Source of the DNA: Acidithiobacillus ferruginosus
GTDB taxonomy: Bacteria; Pseudomonadota; Gammaproteobacteria; Acidithiobacillales; Acidithiobacillaceae
Length of the DNA: 20,973 nt
Reading direction: 5' to 3'
Assembly (NCBI RefSeq): GCF_018854495.1
Contig: NZ_JABBDR010000042.1
Coordinates: 1 to 20,973 of the forward strand
The notes below the pieces were generated by a model. It saw nothing but the letters and a program-made list of their open reading frames with translations. It ran no database searches and was not told where the DNA came from. This document shows, in pieces, positions 9,881 to 17,320 of the stretch. Position numbers and translations under genes: made by a program. Position 1 is the first letter of the stretch. Every line of letters begins with the position of its first letter.

Positions 9881-12280
9881 ATGCGTGTCAGTGTTCAGTG
9901 GCTTCGTGAATTGCTCGAGATTTCCTGGGATACGGAGGAGACCGCCCGGCGTCTGACCATGGGCGGTATTGAGGTGGAGGCGATCGAGGACGCCGCGCCG
10001 TCTTTTCGCGGAGTGGTCGTCGCTGCCGTCCGGTCCGTCGCACCCCATCCGGAGGCCGATAAGCTGCGGGTGGCAGAGGTAGATGCGGGCGACGGGCAGC
10101 TACGCACGATTGTCTGTGGGGCGGACAACCTGGCAGCAGGTCAGCGGGTGCCTCTGGCCCTCCCCGGTGCGCTGCTCCCGGGAGAACACCACATCGCCAC
10201 ATCTGTGCTGCGCGGGATATCCTCGGAAGGAATGCTTTGTGCGGCTGCGGAGCTGGGGCTCGATGACGGCAGCAGCGGTTTGCTGGTTCTGGACGCGGAT
10301 GCGCCGGTGGGAGCCGACCTGCGCGCTTACCTCGGTCTGGATGACCAGATACTGACCCTGGGGATTACACCGAATCGTGGCGATGCGCTGTCCGTAACCG
10401 GAGTCGCCAGGGATTTGTTTGCCCTCGGGGCTGAAGCGTTGTCCCTCCCCACGGCGGCTATCCCGGAACCGGCATGGGCGATCGTGCACCCGGGCGATGT
10501 GGTCCCCGGTAATGGAGGCTTTGCTCCGCATATCGCCGCAGATGCGCAAAACGCCTGTCGTTCCTACACTACCCTGTGGATAGAGGGGGTTCCGGAACGG
10601 TTGCCGGACTATTTGCGTGAGCGTCTGCGTCGTGCAGGGCAGCGTTGTATCCATCCTGTAGTGGATCTGCTGAATCTGCAAATGCTGGAAACGGGACAGC
10701 CTCTACATGCCTTTGACGCAGAAACTCTGCAAGGGGATCTCACCGTGCGCTGGGCGCAGACCGGGGAGATTCTCGACGCTCTGGATGGCCGCGACTTGCC
10801 GCTGGAATCCGATATGTTGGTGATTGCGGACGACGCAGGTCCGGTGGCTCTGGCGGGTATTATTGGTGGGCGGCGTACTGCGGTGACCGCACAGACGCGT
10901 TCCATTGTCCTGGAGTCTGCTTTCTTCCAGCCCGGGGCTATCCAGGGGCGCGCACGCCGCCTGGGCTTGCAGACGGATGCTGCCATGCGCTTTGAACGCG
11001 GCGTCGATTTCACCTTGGGGCCGGTGGTGGCCGCCAGTACCCTGCAGCGTTTCGCCACGCTAGGTATGGCACATTTGCGAACAGAACGATCCTGCACCAT
11101 TCTGGGCCAGTTGCCGGAGCATCGGCCGATCCCCTTGCGCCGTGCCCGACTGGCACGCATCCTGGGAATGGATTACGAGGATGATGTGGTCGAAGCGGCT
11201 CTCACCCGTCTGGGGTTGCATGTCAACAGGGTCCCCGATGGCTGGCAGGCGATTCCCCCGAGTCACCGCTTTGATCTGCGCATCGAGGCGGATCTGATCG
11301 AAGAGGTGGGACGGATCTATGGTTATGAGCGATTGCCCGCCCACCGCCCTGAGGGCACCCTGCAACCCCTGCCCATGACGCGGGGACCGCAGGCAGCCAC
11401 TTTACGCAGTGTTTTGCAGGCGCGTGATTATCATGAGGTGATCACCTACAGTTTTATCTCCCGGCAGGCGCAAAATCTGTTCACACCGGATGCCGATGCA
11501 CCAGCGCTGCTCAACCCCCTGTCCGCAGATTTGGCGGTCATGCGCGCCAGCCTTTGGCCGGGTTTGCTGCAGGCGCTTCAATTCAACATGAAACGGCAGC
11601 AGGAACGAGTACGCATTTTTGAACTGGGGCGCGTATTTTCCGCCCACGGGCAGCGCCTCGTCCTGGGTGGCTGTATAGTCGGGCCAGCGGATCGGGAAAG
11701 CTGGGCGGAACCCCTGCGCGCGGTTGATTTCTATGACTTGAAAGGCGACGTGAGTGCTTTGCTCGCACTTTGGCCGGGTACGGACTTTACCTTCCGGCCG
11801 CTGGACGCCTACCCGGCCCTGCATCCGGGACAGGCTGCAGAAATTTGTGTGGAAGATCGGCGGGTGGGCGTGCTCGGTGCGCTTCATCCAACCCAGGCCG
11901 CAGAGTATGACCTTGACAAGTCACCGTTTTTCTTCTACTTGGATGTGGAGTGGCTGGGTAATCTGACGAGCATTTCTAGGTTTGCATCCCTGTCGCCCTT
12001 TCCGGCGTTGCGGCGGGATATAGCGTTGGTTATTCCGAATGACATACTGGCAGGAACGGTACTCGATACCATGCGGGCCGCTGCATCGGGTATTGTGCGG
12101 AACATCACCATTTTTGATCGCTATCAGGGTTCTTCCCTGGTGGCGGGAACGTACAGTCTGGCTTTTGCGCTGCTCCTTCAGGACGTGGGGCGGACGCTGA
12201 CGGATACAGAGGTACAGGCAGAAATGGACCGGTTGCTGGTTGCCGTGCGGCAACTCGGTTCCATCGAACTCAGGGCATAG
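9881..12280 (+). CDS. pheT: Phenylalanyl-tRNA synthetase beta subunit
   Basis: The product is 799 aa, matching the bacterial long form (E. coli 795). The tRNA-binding OB domain is at about 40-150 (VVAAVRSVAPHPEADKLRVA, TIVCGADNL). The B3/B4 domain with editing function is about 210-400 and contains VVDLLNLQMLETGQPLHAFD. A B5 domain follows (VGRIYGYERLPAHRP), then the catalytic-like region, then the C-terminal ferredoxin-like anticodon-binding domain (FPALRRDIALVI, DVGRTLTDTEV). The ATG follows GAGGA, which overlaps the pheS stop. It pairs with pheS nine bases upstream. Confidence 0.96.
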   Translation: MRVSVQWLRELLEISWDTEETARRLTMGGIEVEAIEDAAPSFRGVVVAAVRSVAPHPEADKLRVAEVDAGDGQLRTIVCGADNLAAGQRVPLALPGALLPGEHHIATSVLRGISSEGMLCAAAELGLDDGSSGLLVLDADAPVGADLRAYLGLDDQILTLGITPNRGDALSVTGVARDLFALGAEALSLPTAAIPEPAWAIVHPGDVVPGNGGFAPHIAADAQNACRSYTTLWIEGVPERLPDYLRERLRRAGQRCIHPVVDLLNLQMLETGQPLHAFDAETLQGDLTVRWAQTGEILDALDGRDLPLESDMLVIADDAGPVALAGIIGGRRTAVTAQTRSIVLESAFFQPGAIQGRARRLGLQTDAAMRFERGVDFTLGPVVAASTLQRFATLGMAHLRTERSCTILGQLPEHRPIPLRRARLARILGMDYEDDVVEAALTRLGLHVNRVPDGWQAIPPSHRFDLRIEADLIEEVGRIYGYERLPAHRPEGTLQPLPMTRGPQAATLRSVLQARDYHEVITYSFISRQAQNLFTPDADAPALLNPLSADLAVMRASLWPGLLQALQFNMKRQQERVRIFELGRVFSAHGQRLVLGGCIVGPADRESWAEPLRAVDFYDLKGDVSALLALWPGTDFTFRPLDAYPALHPGQAAEICVEDRRVGVLGALHPTQAAEYDLDKSPFFFYLDVEWLGNLTSISRFASLSPFPALRRDIALVIPNDILAGTVLDTMRAAASGIVRNITIFDRYQGSSLVAGTYSLAFALLLQDVGRTLTDTEVQAEMDRLLVAVRQLGSIELRA

Positions 12281-12289
12281 GAGAATAAT

Positions 12290-12589
12290 GTGGCCGTTAC
12301 CAAAGCTGAAATTGTAGACATGCTGTTTGAGAGTATGGGTCTGAACAAGCGGGAAGCCAAAGGTATCGTCGAGGCCCTATTCGACGGCATCCGTGAAAAT
12401 CTGGCCAAAGGCGAAGAGGTGAAGCTGTCCGGCTTTGGCAATTTTACGTTACGCGATAAAAACCCCCGCCCCGGACGTAACCCGAAGACCGGTGTGGAGA
12501 TTACCATCACGGCGCGGCGCGTGGTGACGTTCCATCCGAGCCAGAAGCTCAAAGCCTACGTGAATGGTAGCGAACCAGACAACGCATAG
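12290..12589 (+). CDS. ihfA: Integration host factor alpha subunit
   Basis: The product is 99 aa, the usual size. It is a nucleoid-associated DNA-bending protein that works as a dimer with IhfB. The beta-arm signature [21 protein letters not shown] is complete, followed by [15 protein letters not shown]. The start is GTG 12290, supported by ATAGGAGA upstream. An ATG at 12288-12290 overlaps this GTG but in another frame, which stops after nine codons, so GTG is the true start. pheST-ihfA is the standard proteobacterial order. Tyrosine recombinases of mobile elements often use IHF, and an element integrase gene is encoded nearby. Confidence 0.95.
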   Translation: MAVTKAEIVDMLFESMGLNKREAKGIVEALFDGIRENLAKGEEVKLSGFGNFTLRDKNPRPGRNPKTGVEITITARRVVTFHPSQKLKAYVNGSEPDNA

Positions 12590-13016
12590 GGAAAAGGCGA
12601 GCAAAGACCTCGCTCCGCTCCCGGATATACCGGAAAAACGGTATTTCTCCATCAGCGAGGCCGCCCTGCTCTGCGGGGTGAAGGCACATGTGCTGCGTTA
12701 CTGGGAGCAGGAGTTTCCGCAGCTTAGTCCACTCAAAAGAAAGGGTAACCGGCGTTATTACCAGCGCCACGATCTGTTGTTGGCGAGACAGATTCGCACC
12801 CTTCTCTATGGAGAAGGGTACACCATCCACGGTGCGCGGGAGCGTTTGCAGGGGCTGGCGCGCTTTCCGCACCGCGAGTCCCCGGATAAAAATCAGCGGC
12901 AACTGAGTCTGGACGTCGCGGGCTCGTCCGTCAGTGTTATCGAGGTCCGCAAACGTTGGCAATACCTGCGCCAGGAGTTATCGGAATTGTTGGATTTATG
13001 CGGTCGCAGGCATTGA
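12564..13016 (+). CDS. MerR-family transcriptional regulator
   Basis: The product is 150 aa. The MerR-type winged helix is at about residues 27-95: [40 protein letters not shown], then a helical stretch [21 protein letters not shown]. No cysteine metal-binding pattern is seen, so it is not a classical metal sensor. The C-terminal tail ([20 protein letters not shown]) looks like a dimerisation helix. It overlaps the last 26 bases of ihfA; the start ATG 12564 has no strong ribosome site, so translational coupling is likely. A MerR-type gene after ihfA is common in proteobacteria, but its target is not known to me. Confidence 0.85.
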   Translation: MVANQTTHREKASKDLAPLPDIPEKRYFSISEAALLCGVKAHVLRYWEQEFPQLSPLKRKGNRRYYQRHDLLLARQIRTLLYGEGYTIHGARERLQGLARFPHRESPDKNQRQLSLDVAGSSVSVIEVRKRWQYLRQELSELLDLCGRRH

Positions 13017-13042
13017 CCCAAGCAGCGTTTCCGCAGTACATT
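13013..13042 (+). promoter_or_regulatory. Sigma70-type promoter of tRNA-Pro
   Basis: A -35 box TTGACC (13013-13018) and a -10 box TACATT (13037-13042) are 18 bases apart, and the tRNA starts 11 bases later. The -35 box overlaps the stop codon of the preceding regulator gene. The -10 box is identical to that of tRNA-Val in this window. Confidence 0.6.
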
Positions 13043-13053
13043 ACGACCTCTTG

Positions 13054-13131
<78 letters not shown>

Positions 13132-13176
13132 TTAAATCAAATGGTTATGAAACCACGCTGCTTGGCATTGATCGTG

Positions 13177-13198
13177 ATATTAGCAAGCTTGCTAATAT
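13177..13198. repeat. Perfect 22-bp palindrome beside the attachment site
   Basis: The half-site ATATTAGCAAG is followed directly by its exact reverse complement, centred between 13187 and 13188. It lies in the 70-base gap between tRNA-Pro and the integrase stop. TTTTC follows on the + strand, so as RNA it could form a 9-bp hairpin with a T-run after it and end the tRNA-Pro transcript. It could equally be a protein-binding site near attL. Confidence 0.6.
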
Positions 13199-13200
13199 TT

Positions 13201-14196
13201 TCAGTGAAGCGGCCGTACATGAGTAAATTCTCTGTCGCGGATATAGACCTCAGTCATGCTTCCATCAGCGTGGCCGGCCAGGGCTTGAGCGTAGTCGCGG
13301 CCTCCTATCTTAGAGGCATCCGTCAGCGACTTTGCGCGTATATCATGAAAATGGCAGTCATCCACCTCCGACTTGGCCAACAACCGGCGCCATGCGCTGT
13401 TCCATCCGCTGACGGTATAAGGTGTCCCATCCTGGGATGCAAACAACGAGAGGGATCCTATCCTGCGCCGCAACCCTCGCGCCTTTGAAACCACTGCCCG
13501 CAAGGCCGGTGTCCAGGTATAAAGGACGCGAGCGCCCGTTTTTTCCTGCGCGACCAAAAGCCCCTCCTCTGTGCACTGGTCTAGTCGTAATTTCATGATG
13601 TCACCACGGCGCATGGACGTCAGATAAGCCAAATCGATGATGCACTTCCATTGTTCATCAGCGCATTGACGTAACTTTTCCATCTCGGCATCGGTAATAT
13701 ACCTCTTGCGGGGCTTTTCCTTGTTGCGGCGCACACCCACGCAGGGGTTCTCCTCAGCCCATCCCCAGCGGATGCTATATGCGAAGACGCTGGATAATAC
13801 GGCGATTTCCCTATTTGCCGCCACCTTGGCGCTACGCCTATCGAGATAGCCGGCGACGTCAGGGCGACGCAGGGATTCAATGCGCATGTGCCCGAACACA
13901 TCTCTGAGTGTCTTGAGGATGCGGTGATAGTCCTCCTGGGTCCGTGGGCGGAGTGCAGGGAGGATTTCCCCCTCATATCGGGCAATCGCGGCGCCTATGG
14001 TTCCGGTCTTTTCGCCAGGGACCGTGGATTGGCCCTCTATGGCAGCCCACAAGGTCAGCGCCTCGGCCTTGTTCGCGGATAGTCGTGTCCACTTCAGCTT
14101 GCGGTCTATCCAGCAGGCGTGATAGTAGACTTCACCGCGTTTGTACATCCGCGGTGGCAGCCCCTTATCCTTTGTGCGCTTGCGTCCCATGCCCAT
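13201..14196 (-). CDS. int: Tyrosine recombinase (integrase)
   Basis: The product is 331 aa. It catalyses site-specific integration and excision. The N-terminal part (about 64-150) looks like a SAM-like core-binding domain. The catalytic domain holds the full set of residues: R196 (in TSMRRGDI), K219 (QEKTG), H284-x-x-R287 (FHDIRAKS), H309 (AGHADGS) and nucleophile Y318 (EVYIR). It therefore looks active. The gene ends 70 bases from tRNA-Pro and reads towards it, the usual arrangement at a tRNA insertion. It is the last gene of the minus-strand block, three bases after the DUF4224-type gene, and the start (ATG 14196, with another ATG at 14190) has no strong ribosome site, so coupled translation is likely. 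Confidence 0.93.
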   Translation of the reverse strand: MGMGRKRTKDKGLPPRMYKRGEVYYHACWIDRKLKWTRLSANKAEALTLWAAIEGQSTVPGEKTGTIGAAIARYEGEILPALRPRTQEDYHRILKTLRDVFGHMRIESLRRPDVAGYLDRRSAKVAANREIAVLSSVFAYSIRWGWAEENPCVGVRRNKEKPRKRYITDAEMEKLRQCADEQWKCIIDLAYLTSMRRGDIMKLRLDQCTEEGLLVAQEKTGARVLYTWTPALRAVVSKARGLRRRIGSLSLFASQDGTPYTVSGWNSAWRRLLAKSEVDDCHFHDIRAKSLTDASKIGGRDYAQALAGHADGSMTEVYIRDREFTHVRPLH

Positions 14197-14199
14197 ATG

Positions 14200-14427
14200 T
14201 TAGGCGATTCTGTCCCAATGTGGACAGTCCTCCATTGGTTTGGTGGCTTGTCTGTTGCCCAGAAGGTGGCGCTCCATTTCGGCACGAAGCACAATCGGAC
14301 GGCCGGAGCGCGTTAGGGTGAAGCTGAAGCTATGCCGTTCCAGCCACCGGGTCTGTGCCGGGCGCCTGACGTATCCGGTTAGCTCTTCGATTTCTTCAGG
14401 CGTGATGAACGTGGTTTGACCTTGCAT
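14200..14427 (-). CDS. DUF4224-type small protein
   Basis: The product is 75 aa from ATG 14427, chosen because the recognisable domain starts a few residues later; an upstream in-frame extension to 14640 reads through the neighbouring gene and looks non-native. The domain FITPEEIEELTGYVRRPAQT followed by RWLERHSFSFTLTRSGRPIV matches the DUF4224 pattern (elaeLTGykr...Q..WL...g..f....dGrPvv). Proteins of this family are small and common in prophages and islands, often directly before an integrase, as here. A DNA-binding or excisionase-like role is possible but unproven. It overlaps the upstream 82-aa gene by 32 bases. Confidence 0.75.
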   Translation of the reverse strand: MQGQTTFITPEEIEELTGYVRRPAQTRWLERHSFSFTLTRSGRPIVLRAEMERHLLGNRQATKPMEDCPHWDRIA

Positions 14428-14644
14428 GGCAAAGTTCTTCCCTGGTGATTTGCAACGCGCCATGATGCTGCTGGCGGACGACCAAAGAGTATTTTTGGAA
14501 GCGGTCCGCCTGTCCCAGTAGCACATCCGCCGATCCTTTCTGGCCCATCTTGAGGGCATGCAAAGCGCGATTGCGGTATCCCTGGGCCTCGCTCTCCAGC
14601 CAGTCCGCGCACTCTTCCAAAATCCCGACGGGTGATTCACGCAT
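14396..14644 (-). CDS. Hypothetical 82-aa protein
   Basis: I do not recognise a family. The product from ATG 14644 begins MRESPVGILEECADWLESEA and continues as a mostly helical, charged sequence. No membrane segment or cysteine cluster is present. The start lies inside the end of the upstream gene (ATGcgTGA arrangement, overlap of eight bases), which supports coupled translation and this start. It overlaps the DUF4224-type gene in another frame. Of the two overlapping frames here this one has the more protein-like composition over 14428-14644, which is why I keep it. Confidence 0.55.
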   Translation of the reverse strand: MRESPVGILEECADWLESEAQGYRNRALHALKMGQKGSADVLLGQADRFQKYSLVVRQQHHGALQITREELCHARSNHVHHA

Positions 14645-14906
14645 GGGAGGGGGCCTCATCGTGGTTATTGATGCCCGCCAGGATCTCCGCTGCATCAATG
14701 ACCTCCCGCTCGCTATGGAGGATATCGCCCTTGCGGCGCTCCCTATCCACGAGGGTCATGATCCGGTTCACCGCCGCTGGCGTGACGCCCATCCGCTCGG
14801 CAACGACCTTGATGTCCTCGCGAATATCCTCCTTCTGCAGGGCGATCTTTGCCTTGCGGTTCAGTACGTCTTCAATGATGCTTTTGATTTTTTTGTCCAG
14901 ATGCAT
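14637..14906 (-). CDS. Small helical, possibly DNA-binding protein (GapR/DsbA-like layout)
   Basis: The product is 89 aa. The first 45 residues form a charged, coiled-coil-like helix (IKSIIEDVLNRKAKIALQKE, DIREDIKVVAERMG). A short helical unit (VTPAAVNRIMTLVDRERR) and a third helix (SEREVIDAAEILAGI) follow. This layout resembles the small double-strand DNA-binding proteins GapR (DUF2312) and phage T4 DsbA; I see resemblance of layout, not a firm match. The start ATG 14906 has AAGGAGA six bases upstream, the best ribosome site in this block. A TTGACG 30-60 bases upstream lacks a convincing -10 box. Confidence 0.7.
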   Translation of the reverse strand: MHLDKKIKSIIEDVLNRKAKIALQKEDIREDIKVVAERMGVTPAAVNRIMTLVDRERRKGDILHSEREVIDAAEILAGINNHDEAPSHA

Positions 14907-14959
14907 GGGAATCTCCTTGCAGCTTTCCTGTAGTTCTAAGGGAAAAGCGTGCCATCACG

Positions 14960-16432
14960 TCAAAACAGGTCCCTCGTTGTGCGGGGCATTTTTTCCTGGC
15001 AACGTTCCCCCAGTTGATGGAACAGGGTGAGCCATTGCACAGCGCTGTCACGGTGGCGATCGCTGCCAGTCATGGCCACGCTCTTGATCCGATTCAGTTC
15101 CTTGTAGAAGCGTGAAATGGATGTCCAGGCCGGCCTGCGGAGATCGATCTTCACGGATTCCGCATGATCCGGGGCATCCTGTAATTCCTCGTAGAGCTCC
15201 CGGGTCATGCGCATCAAGGCGGGTAGATGCTGATCGACGACTTCCCCCAAAGCCTTCTGGAATTCCGCCAGGTTTTCCAAAAAGTACCGGCTCCTCTCGC
15301 CGACCTTGGTCCAGTATGTGTCTTCGTAATCCAGCGCGGCCGTATCGATCACGGTGGCTTCGGCCATTGCGACGCTCGCGTAGCCGGACGGCCCTCCGGT
15401 CATGCCGGAACCAGGATGCCTTCCGTTGCTCATGGAAGATGTAGAGCCCCGGCCATCACGGCGGTTTCCGGTGATGATCTCCACGTCATGCACCGTCTGC
15501 GTTTCGTCCATCGGGATCACGTCCGGCAAGACATGCCAGGTGGCCGCCACCCAGTTGGCGGGGGAGACCGATGGCAGGCTGTCCGGCGAAAGCGCGACGG
15601 CCTTGGCCCAGCGCTGGACGGCCAGACTCACCCAGCGATCCATTTCCTGGAATTTCCCCTGGGCCTTGAGGTAGCGCAGGATGGCGAAGACCGTAGCGAG
15701 CTCGACATTGGCCTCCGGGTCGGCGTTGGCATTGAAGAAGTGCAGCCGGATCGTTTCCTCCGGCATGTGCAGATGCCGGGTGAGGGCGGTGACGATGGAG
15801 TTCATCAGGTTGACGGCGTCGGAGTAGTTGCGGACGGTCTTTTCGCTGACGCCATAAATGGCTGCCAGCCGTTCGCAGGTTTTTCCGGTGCCAGGCTGGC
15901 TGCCAGGATCAAGTGGTAAATTTACCACTTGATCCTGTTTCCCACTTTTTCGATCCCCGCCATGCATCCGGTTAGCCTGCAAATAATGGTTCCCGATCAC
16001 CCAGACTTTTTCGTAATCAGTGAGTTGCCGATGGGAGAAGTTGAATTCGGCGGTTTTCAGCGTGGCGTCATAGAGGCTTTCCACGGGGATGATGACATAG
16101 GGTACCTCCAACCCGATCTGTTCGGCGGCGACGACCCGCAGATATCCGTCCAGCACACCGAGACGCCCGTCCTCCAACGGGGTGACCTTGATGGGGTCCG
16201 TGATGCCATAGGTCTTGATGGATTCAAAGAGGCGCAGGTATTCAGGCCGATCCGCAAGGCGCAGCGGCATGAGATCCCGGCACTCCGGGATGGGAGCGAA
16301 GTGGTCCCACGGCGCCACCTGGATGGTGGCTACGCCTTTGTTGGGCACCATGGCGATGGGGTGGTCCTGGACCGTGTGCGCTTCCGTTCCCGGTATCGTC
16401 CCGGCGCGGCTTTCCTGAGTGGTTGTTGTCAT
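14960..16432 (-). CDS. ParB-like protein with a palindrome in its coding sequence
   Basis: The product is 490 aa from ATG 16432, chosen because AAAGGAG lies seven bases upstream and the ATG overlaps the preceding stop (ATGA). The ParB/Srx-like domain is about residues 45-120; its best signature is LEDGRLGVLDGYLRVVAAEQ followed by IGLEVPYVII. HGGDRKS (about 157-163) and an HTH-like segment (CERLAAIYGVSEKTVRNYSD, about 186-205) follow, as in plasmid and phage ParB relatives. The C-terminal half is unique and ends in a helical region. It may bind a centromere-like site, regulate transcription, or act as a nuclease as some ParB-like proteins do. No ParA-type ATPase is visible nearby. A 34-bp perfect palindrome (15904-15937) encodes about residues 166-177. 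Confidence 0.85.
   Translation of the reverse strand: MTTTTQESRAGTIPGTEAHTVQDHPIAMVPNKGVATIQVAPWDHFAPIPECRDLMPLRLADRPEYLRLFESIKTYGITDPIKVTPLEDGRLGVLDGYLRVVAAEQIGLEVPYVIIPVESLYDATLKTAEFNFSHRQLTDYEKVWVIGNHYLQANRMHGGDRKSGKQDQVVNLPLDPGSQPGTGKTCERLAAIYGVSEKTVRNYSDAVNLMNSIVTALTRHLHMPEETIRLHFFNANADPEANVELATVFAILRYLKAQGKFQEMDRWVSLAVQRWAKAVALSPDSLPSVSPANWVAATWHVLPDVIPMDETQTVHDVEIITGNRRDGRGSTSSMSNGRHPGSGMTGGPSGYASVAMAEATVIDTAALDYEDTYWTKVGERSRYFLENLAEFQKALGEVVDQHLPALMRMTRELYEELQDAPDHAESVKIDLRRPAWTSISRFYKELNRIKSVAMTGSDRHRDSAVQWLTLFHQLGERCQEKMPRTTRDLF
15904..15937. repeat. Perfect 34-bp palindrome inside the ParB-like gene
   Basis: The half-site CAGGATCAAGTGGTAAA is followed directly by its exact reverse complement, centred at 15920/15921, with no spacer and no mismatch. 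It falls in the linker between the ParB-like domain and the HTH segment. Its length and symmetry go well beyond chance for coding DNA. It could be a site for the encoded protein or a cruciform. Confidence 0.9.
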
Positions 16433-16614
16433 TGCAGGGCTCCTTTCTTTGCCGGTTTGGCCTCTAGCGGTGCTGGCCGAATGATCCACACGTTGTTTTC
16501 ATCCCGGGCGAGTTCCAGACACAGCTCGTGAGCGGCGGCTTCTGACCGGATCGCGGAAAGCACCGCCTGCATGTCCGCTACCTTGATGTCCTTGTTGAGA
16601 TCAATACGAGCCAT
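16429..16614 (-). CDS. Hypothetical 61-aa protein
   Basis: No family is recognised. The product is MARIDLNKDIKVADMQAVLS followed by a helical stretch (AIRSEAAAHELCLELARDEN), a short hydrophobic strand (NVWIIRPAP) and a lysine-rich tail. The start ATG 16614 has AGGAGG nine bases upstream; the in-frame ATG at 16623 abuts that AGGAGG and is unlikely. Its stop overlaps the ParB-like start (ATGA, 16429-16432), so the two are probably translated together, which hints at a shared task. It also overlaps the upstream HTH gene by 14 bases. Confidence 0.65.
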   Translation of the reverse strand: MARIDLNKDIKVADMQAVLSAIRSEAAAHELCLELARDENNVWIIRPAPLEAKPAKKGALQ

Positions 16615-16837
16615 GGTGGCCATCCTCCTGGAATAGGGGCATATCCAATTCGGGCGGTATTTCATAAATACCGCGCTGCGCGCCCCGGTTGATATCGCGC
16701 AGCTTGGTGTAGTAGACGGTGCCCTCCTGGATGCCGAGTTCGCGGGCGATGACGCTGGTTTTGCAACCGGCCTGGGCCAGTTTTAAGAGTTGGGTCTGGC
16801 GGATGGTTAGCGGACGCAGGCGCTTAGTGGAGGACAT
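16601..16837 (-). CDS. Small helix-turn-helix protein
   Basis: The product is 78 aa. Residues 8-50 form a helix-turn-helix of the LuxR/sigma-region-4 type: PLTIRQTQLLKLAQAGCKTS then VIARELGIQEGTVYYTKLRD. The remaining tail is short and acidic (DMPLFQEDGHH). It likely binds DNA and could regulate this block. The start ATG 16837 has only a weak ribosome site (TGAGGG) and lies inside the end of the upstream gene (overlap of 14 bases). Confidence 0.7.
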   Translation of the reverse strand: MSSTKRLRPLTIRQTQLLKLAQAGCKTSVIARELGIQEGTVYYTKLRDINRGAQRGIYEIPPELDMPLFQEDGHHGSY

Positions 16838-17105
16838 GGGGACCCTCAGGATCGGGATCCTGCCCCAAGGCGGGCGGGGTGGGATCGGTTGGGTGGATCA
16901 ATTCACCCATGCTGTAGCCTAGGTTGGTCTGTCGCAGGGTGTGGCACTGATAGGCCATATGGAGGGCGATGTAGTGGTGTCTAGTGAGGAAAATGCTCAT
17001 GGCTCCTCCATTTGAACACTGGCGACCTATGCCTTGTCCCCATGGCAGTACTTCGGCCAGGTCTGGGGTGATCTGGCCGTCGATTCTGATCAGGATGCGT
17101 TTCAT
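16824..17105 (-). CDS. Hypothetical 93-aa protein, first gene of the minus-strand block
   Basis: No family is recognised. I start it at ATG 17105 because AGGGAGA lies a few bases upstream; the longer frame to 17132 has no such site. The product begins MKRILIRIDGQITPDLAEVL, then has a Gly/Cys/His-containing middle (NGGAMSIFLTRHHYIALHMA) and a proline-rich acidic end. It is the promoter-proximal gene, about 40 bases downstream of the predicted transcription start, so it is expressed with the HTH, ParB-like and integrase genes. Confidence 0.6.
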   Translation of the reverse strand: MKRILIRIDGQITPDLAEVLPWGQGIGRQCSNGGAMSIFLTRHHYIALHMAYQCHTLRQTNLGYSMGELIHPTDPTPPALGQDPDPEGPHVLH

Positions 17106-17154
17106 GCGTTTCTCCCTATATGGGTCGAACATCGATTACGCTTGTCTCTTTTGG

Positions 17155-17182
17155 AGTATACGCAAACGTATTATCGTGTCAA
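17155..17182 (-). promoter_or_regulatory. Promoter of the ParB/integrase block
   Basis: Read on the minus strand, a perfect -35 box TTGACA (+ strand 17177-17182) and a -10 box TATACT (17155-17160) are 16 bases apart. Transcription would begin near 17148, leaving a leader of about 40 bases before ATG 17105. Confidence 0.75.
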
Positions 17183-17198
17183 CACGTCAGCGTATACT
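17155..17198. promoter_or_regulatory. Operator-like region with inverted repeats
   Basis: AGTATACGC (17155-17163) and GCGTATACT (17190-17198) form a 9-bp inverted repeat around the promoter. Between them lie CGCAAACGTAT (17161-17171), matching the operator arms found at 18392-18420, and CGTGT-CA-ACACG (17175-17186) over the -35 box. A TATACT also occurs on the + strand (17193-17198), but without a good -35 box. From 17199 to 17320 I see nothing assignable. Confidence 0.65.
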
Positions 17199-17320
17199 GT
17201 GCTTATCGCGGAGCAGGGCGTGCATTGTGGGGGCTGACATATGGGCGGCGGGCATAGGTTTTCTTATTTGCGCCAGTCCCTTGATGTCATATGCAGTCGA
17301 TGGAGTGATTGAACCATGCG

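Noticed and set aside
14428..14640. N-terminal extension of the DUF4224-type gene
   Set aside because: The extra 71 residues look random and lie antiparallel in use with a better frame (82-aa gene); the domain starts right after ATG 14427.
15227..16531. Two long + strand frames opposite the ParB-like gene
   Set aside because: The minus-strand reading has a ParB-like domain, a good ribosome site and coupled neighbours; the + frames have none of these.
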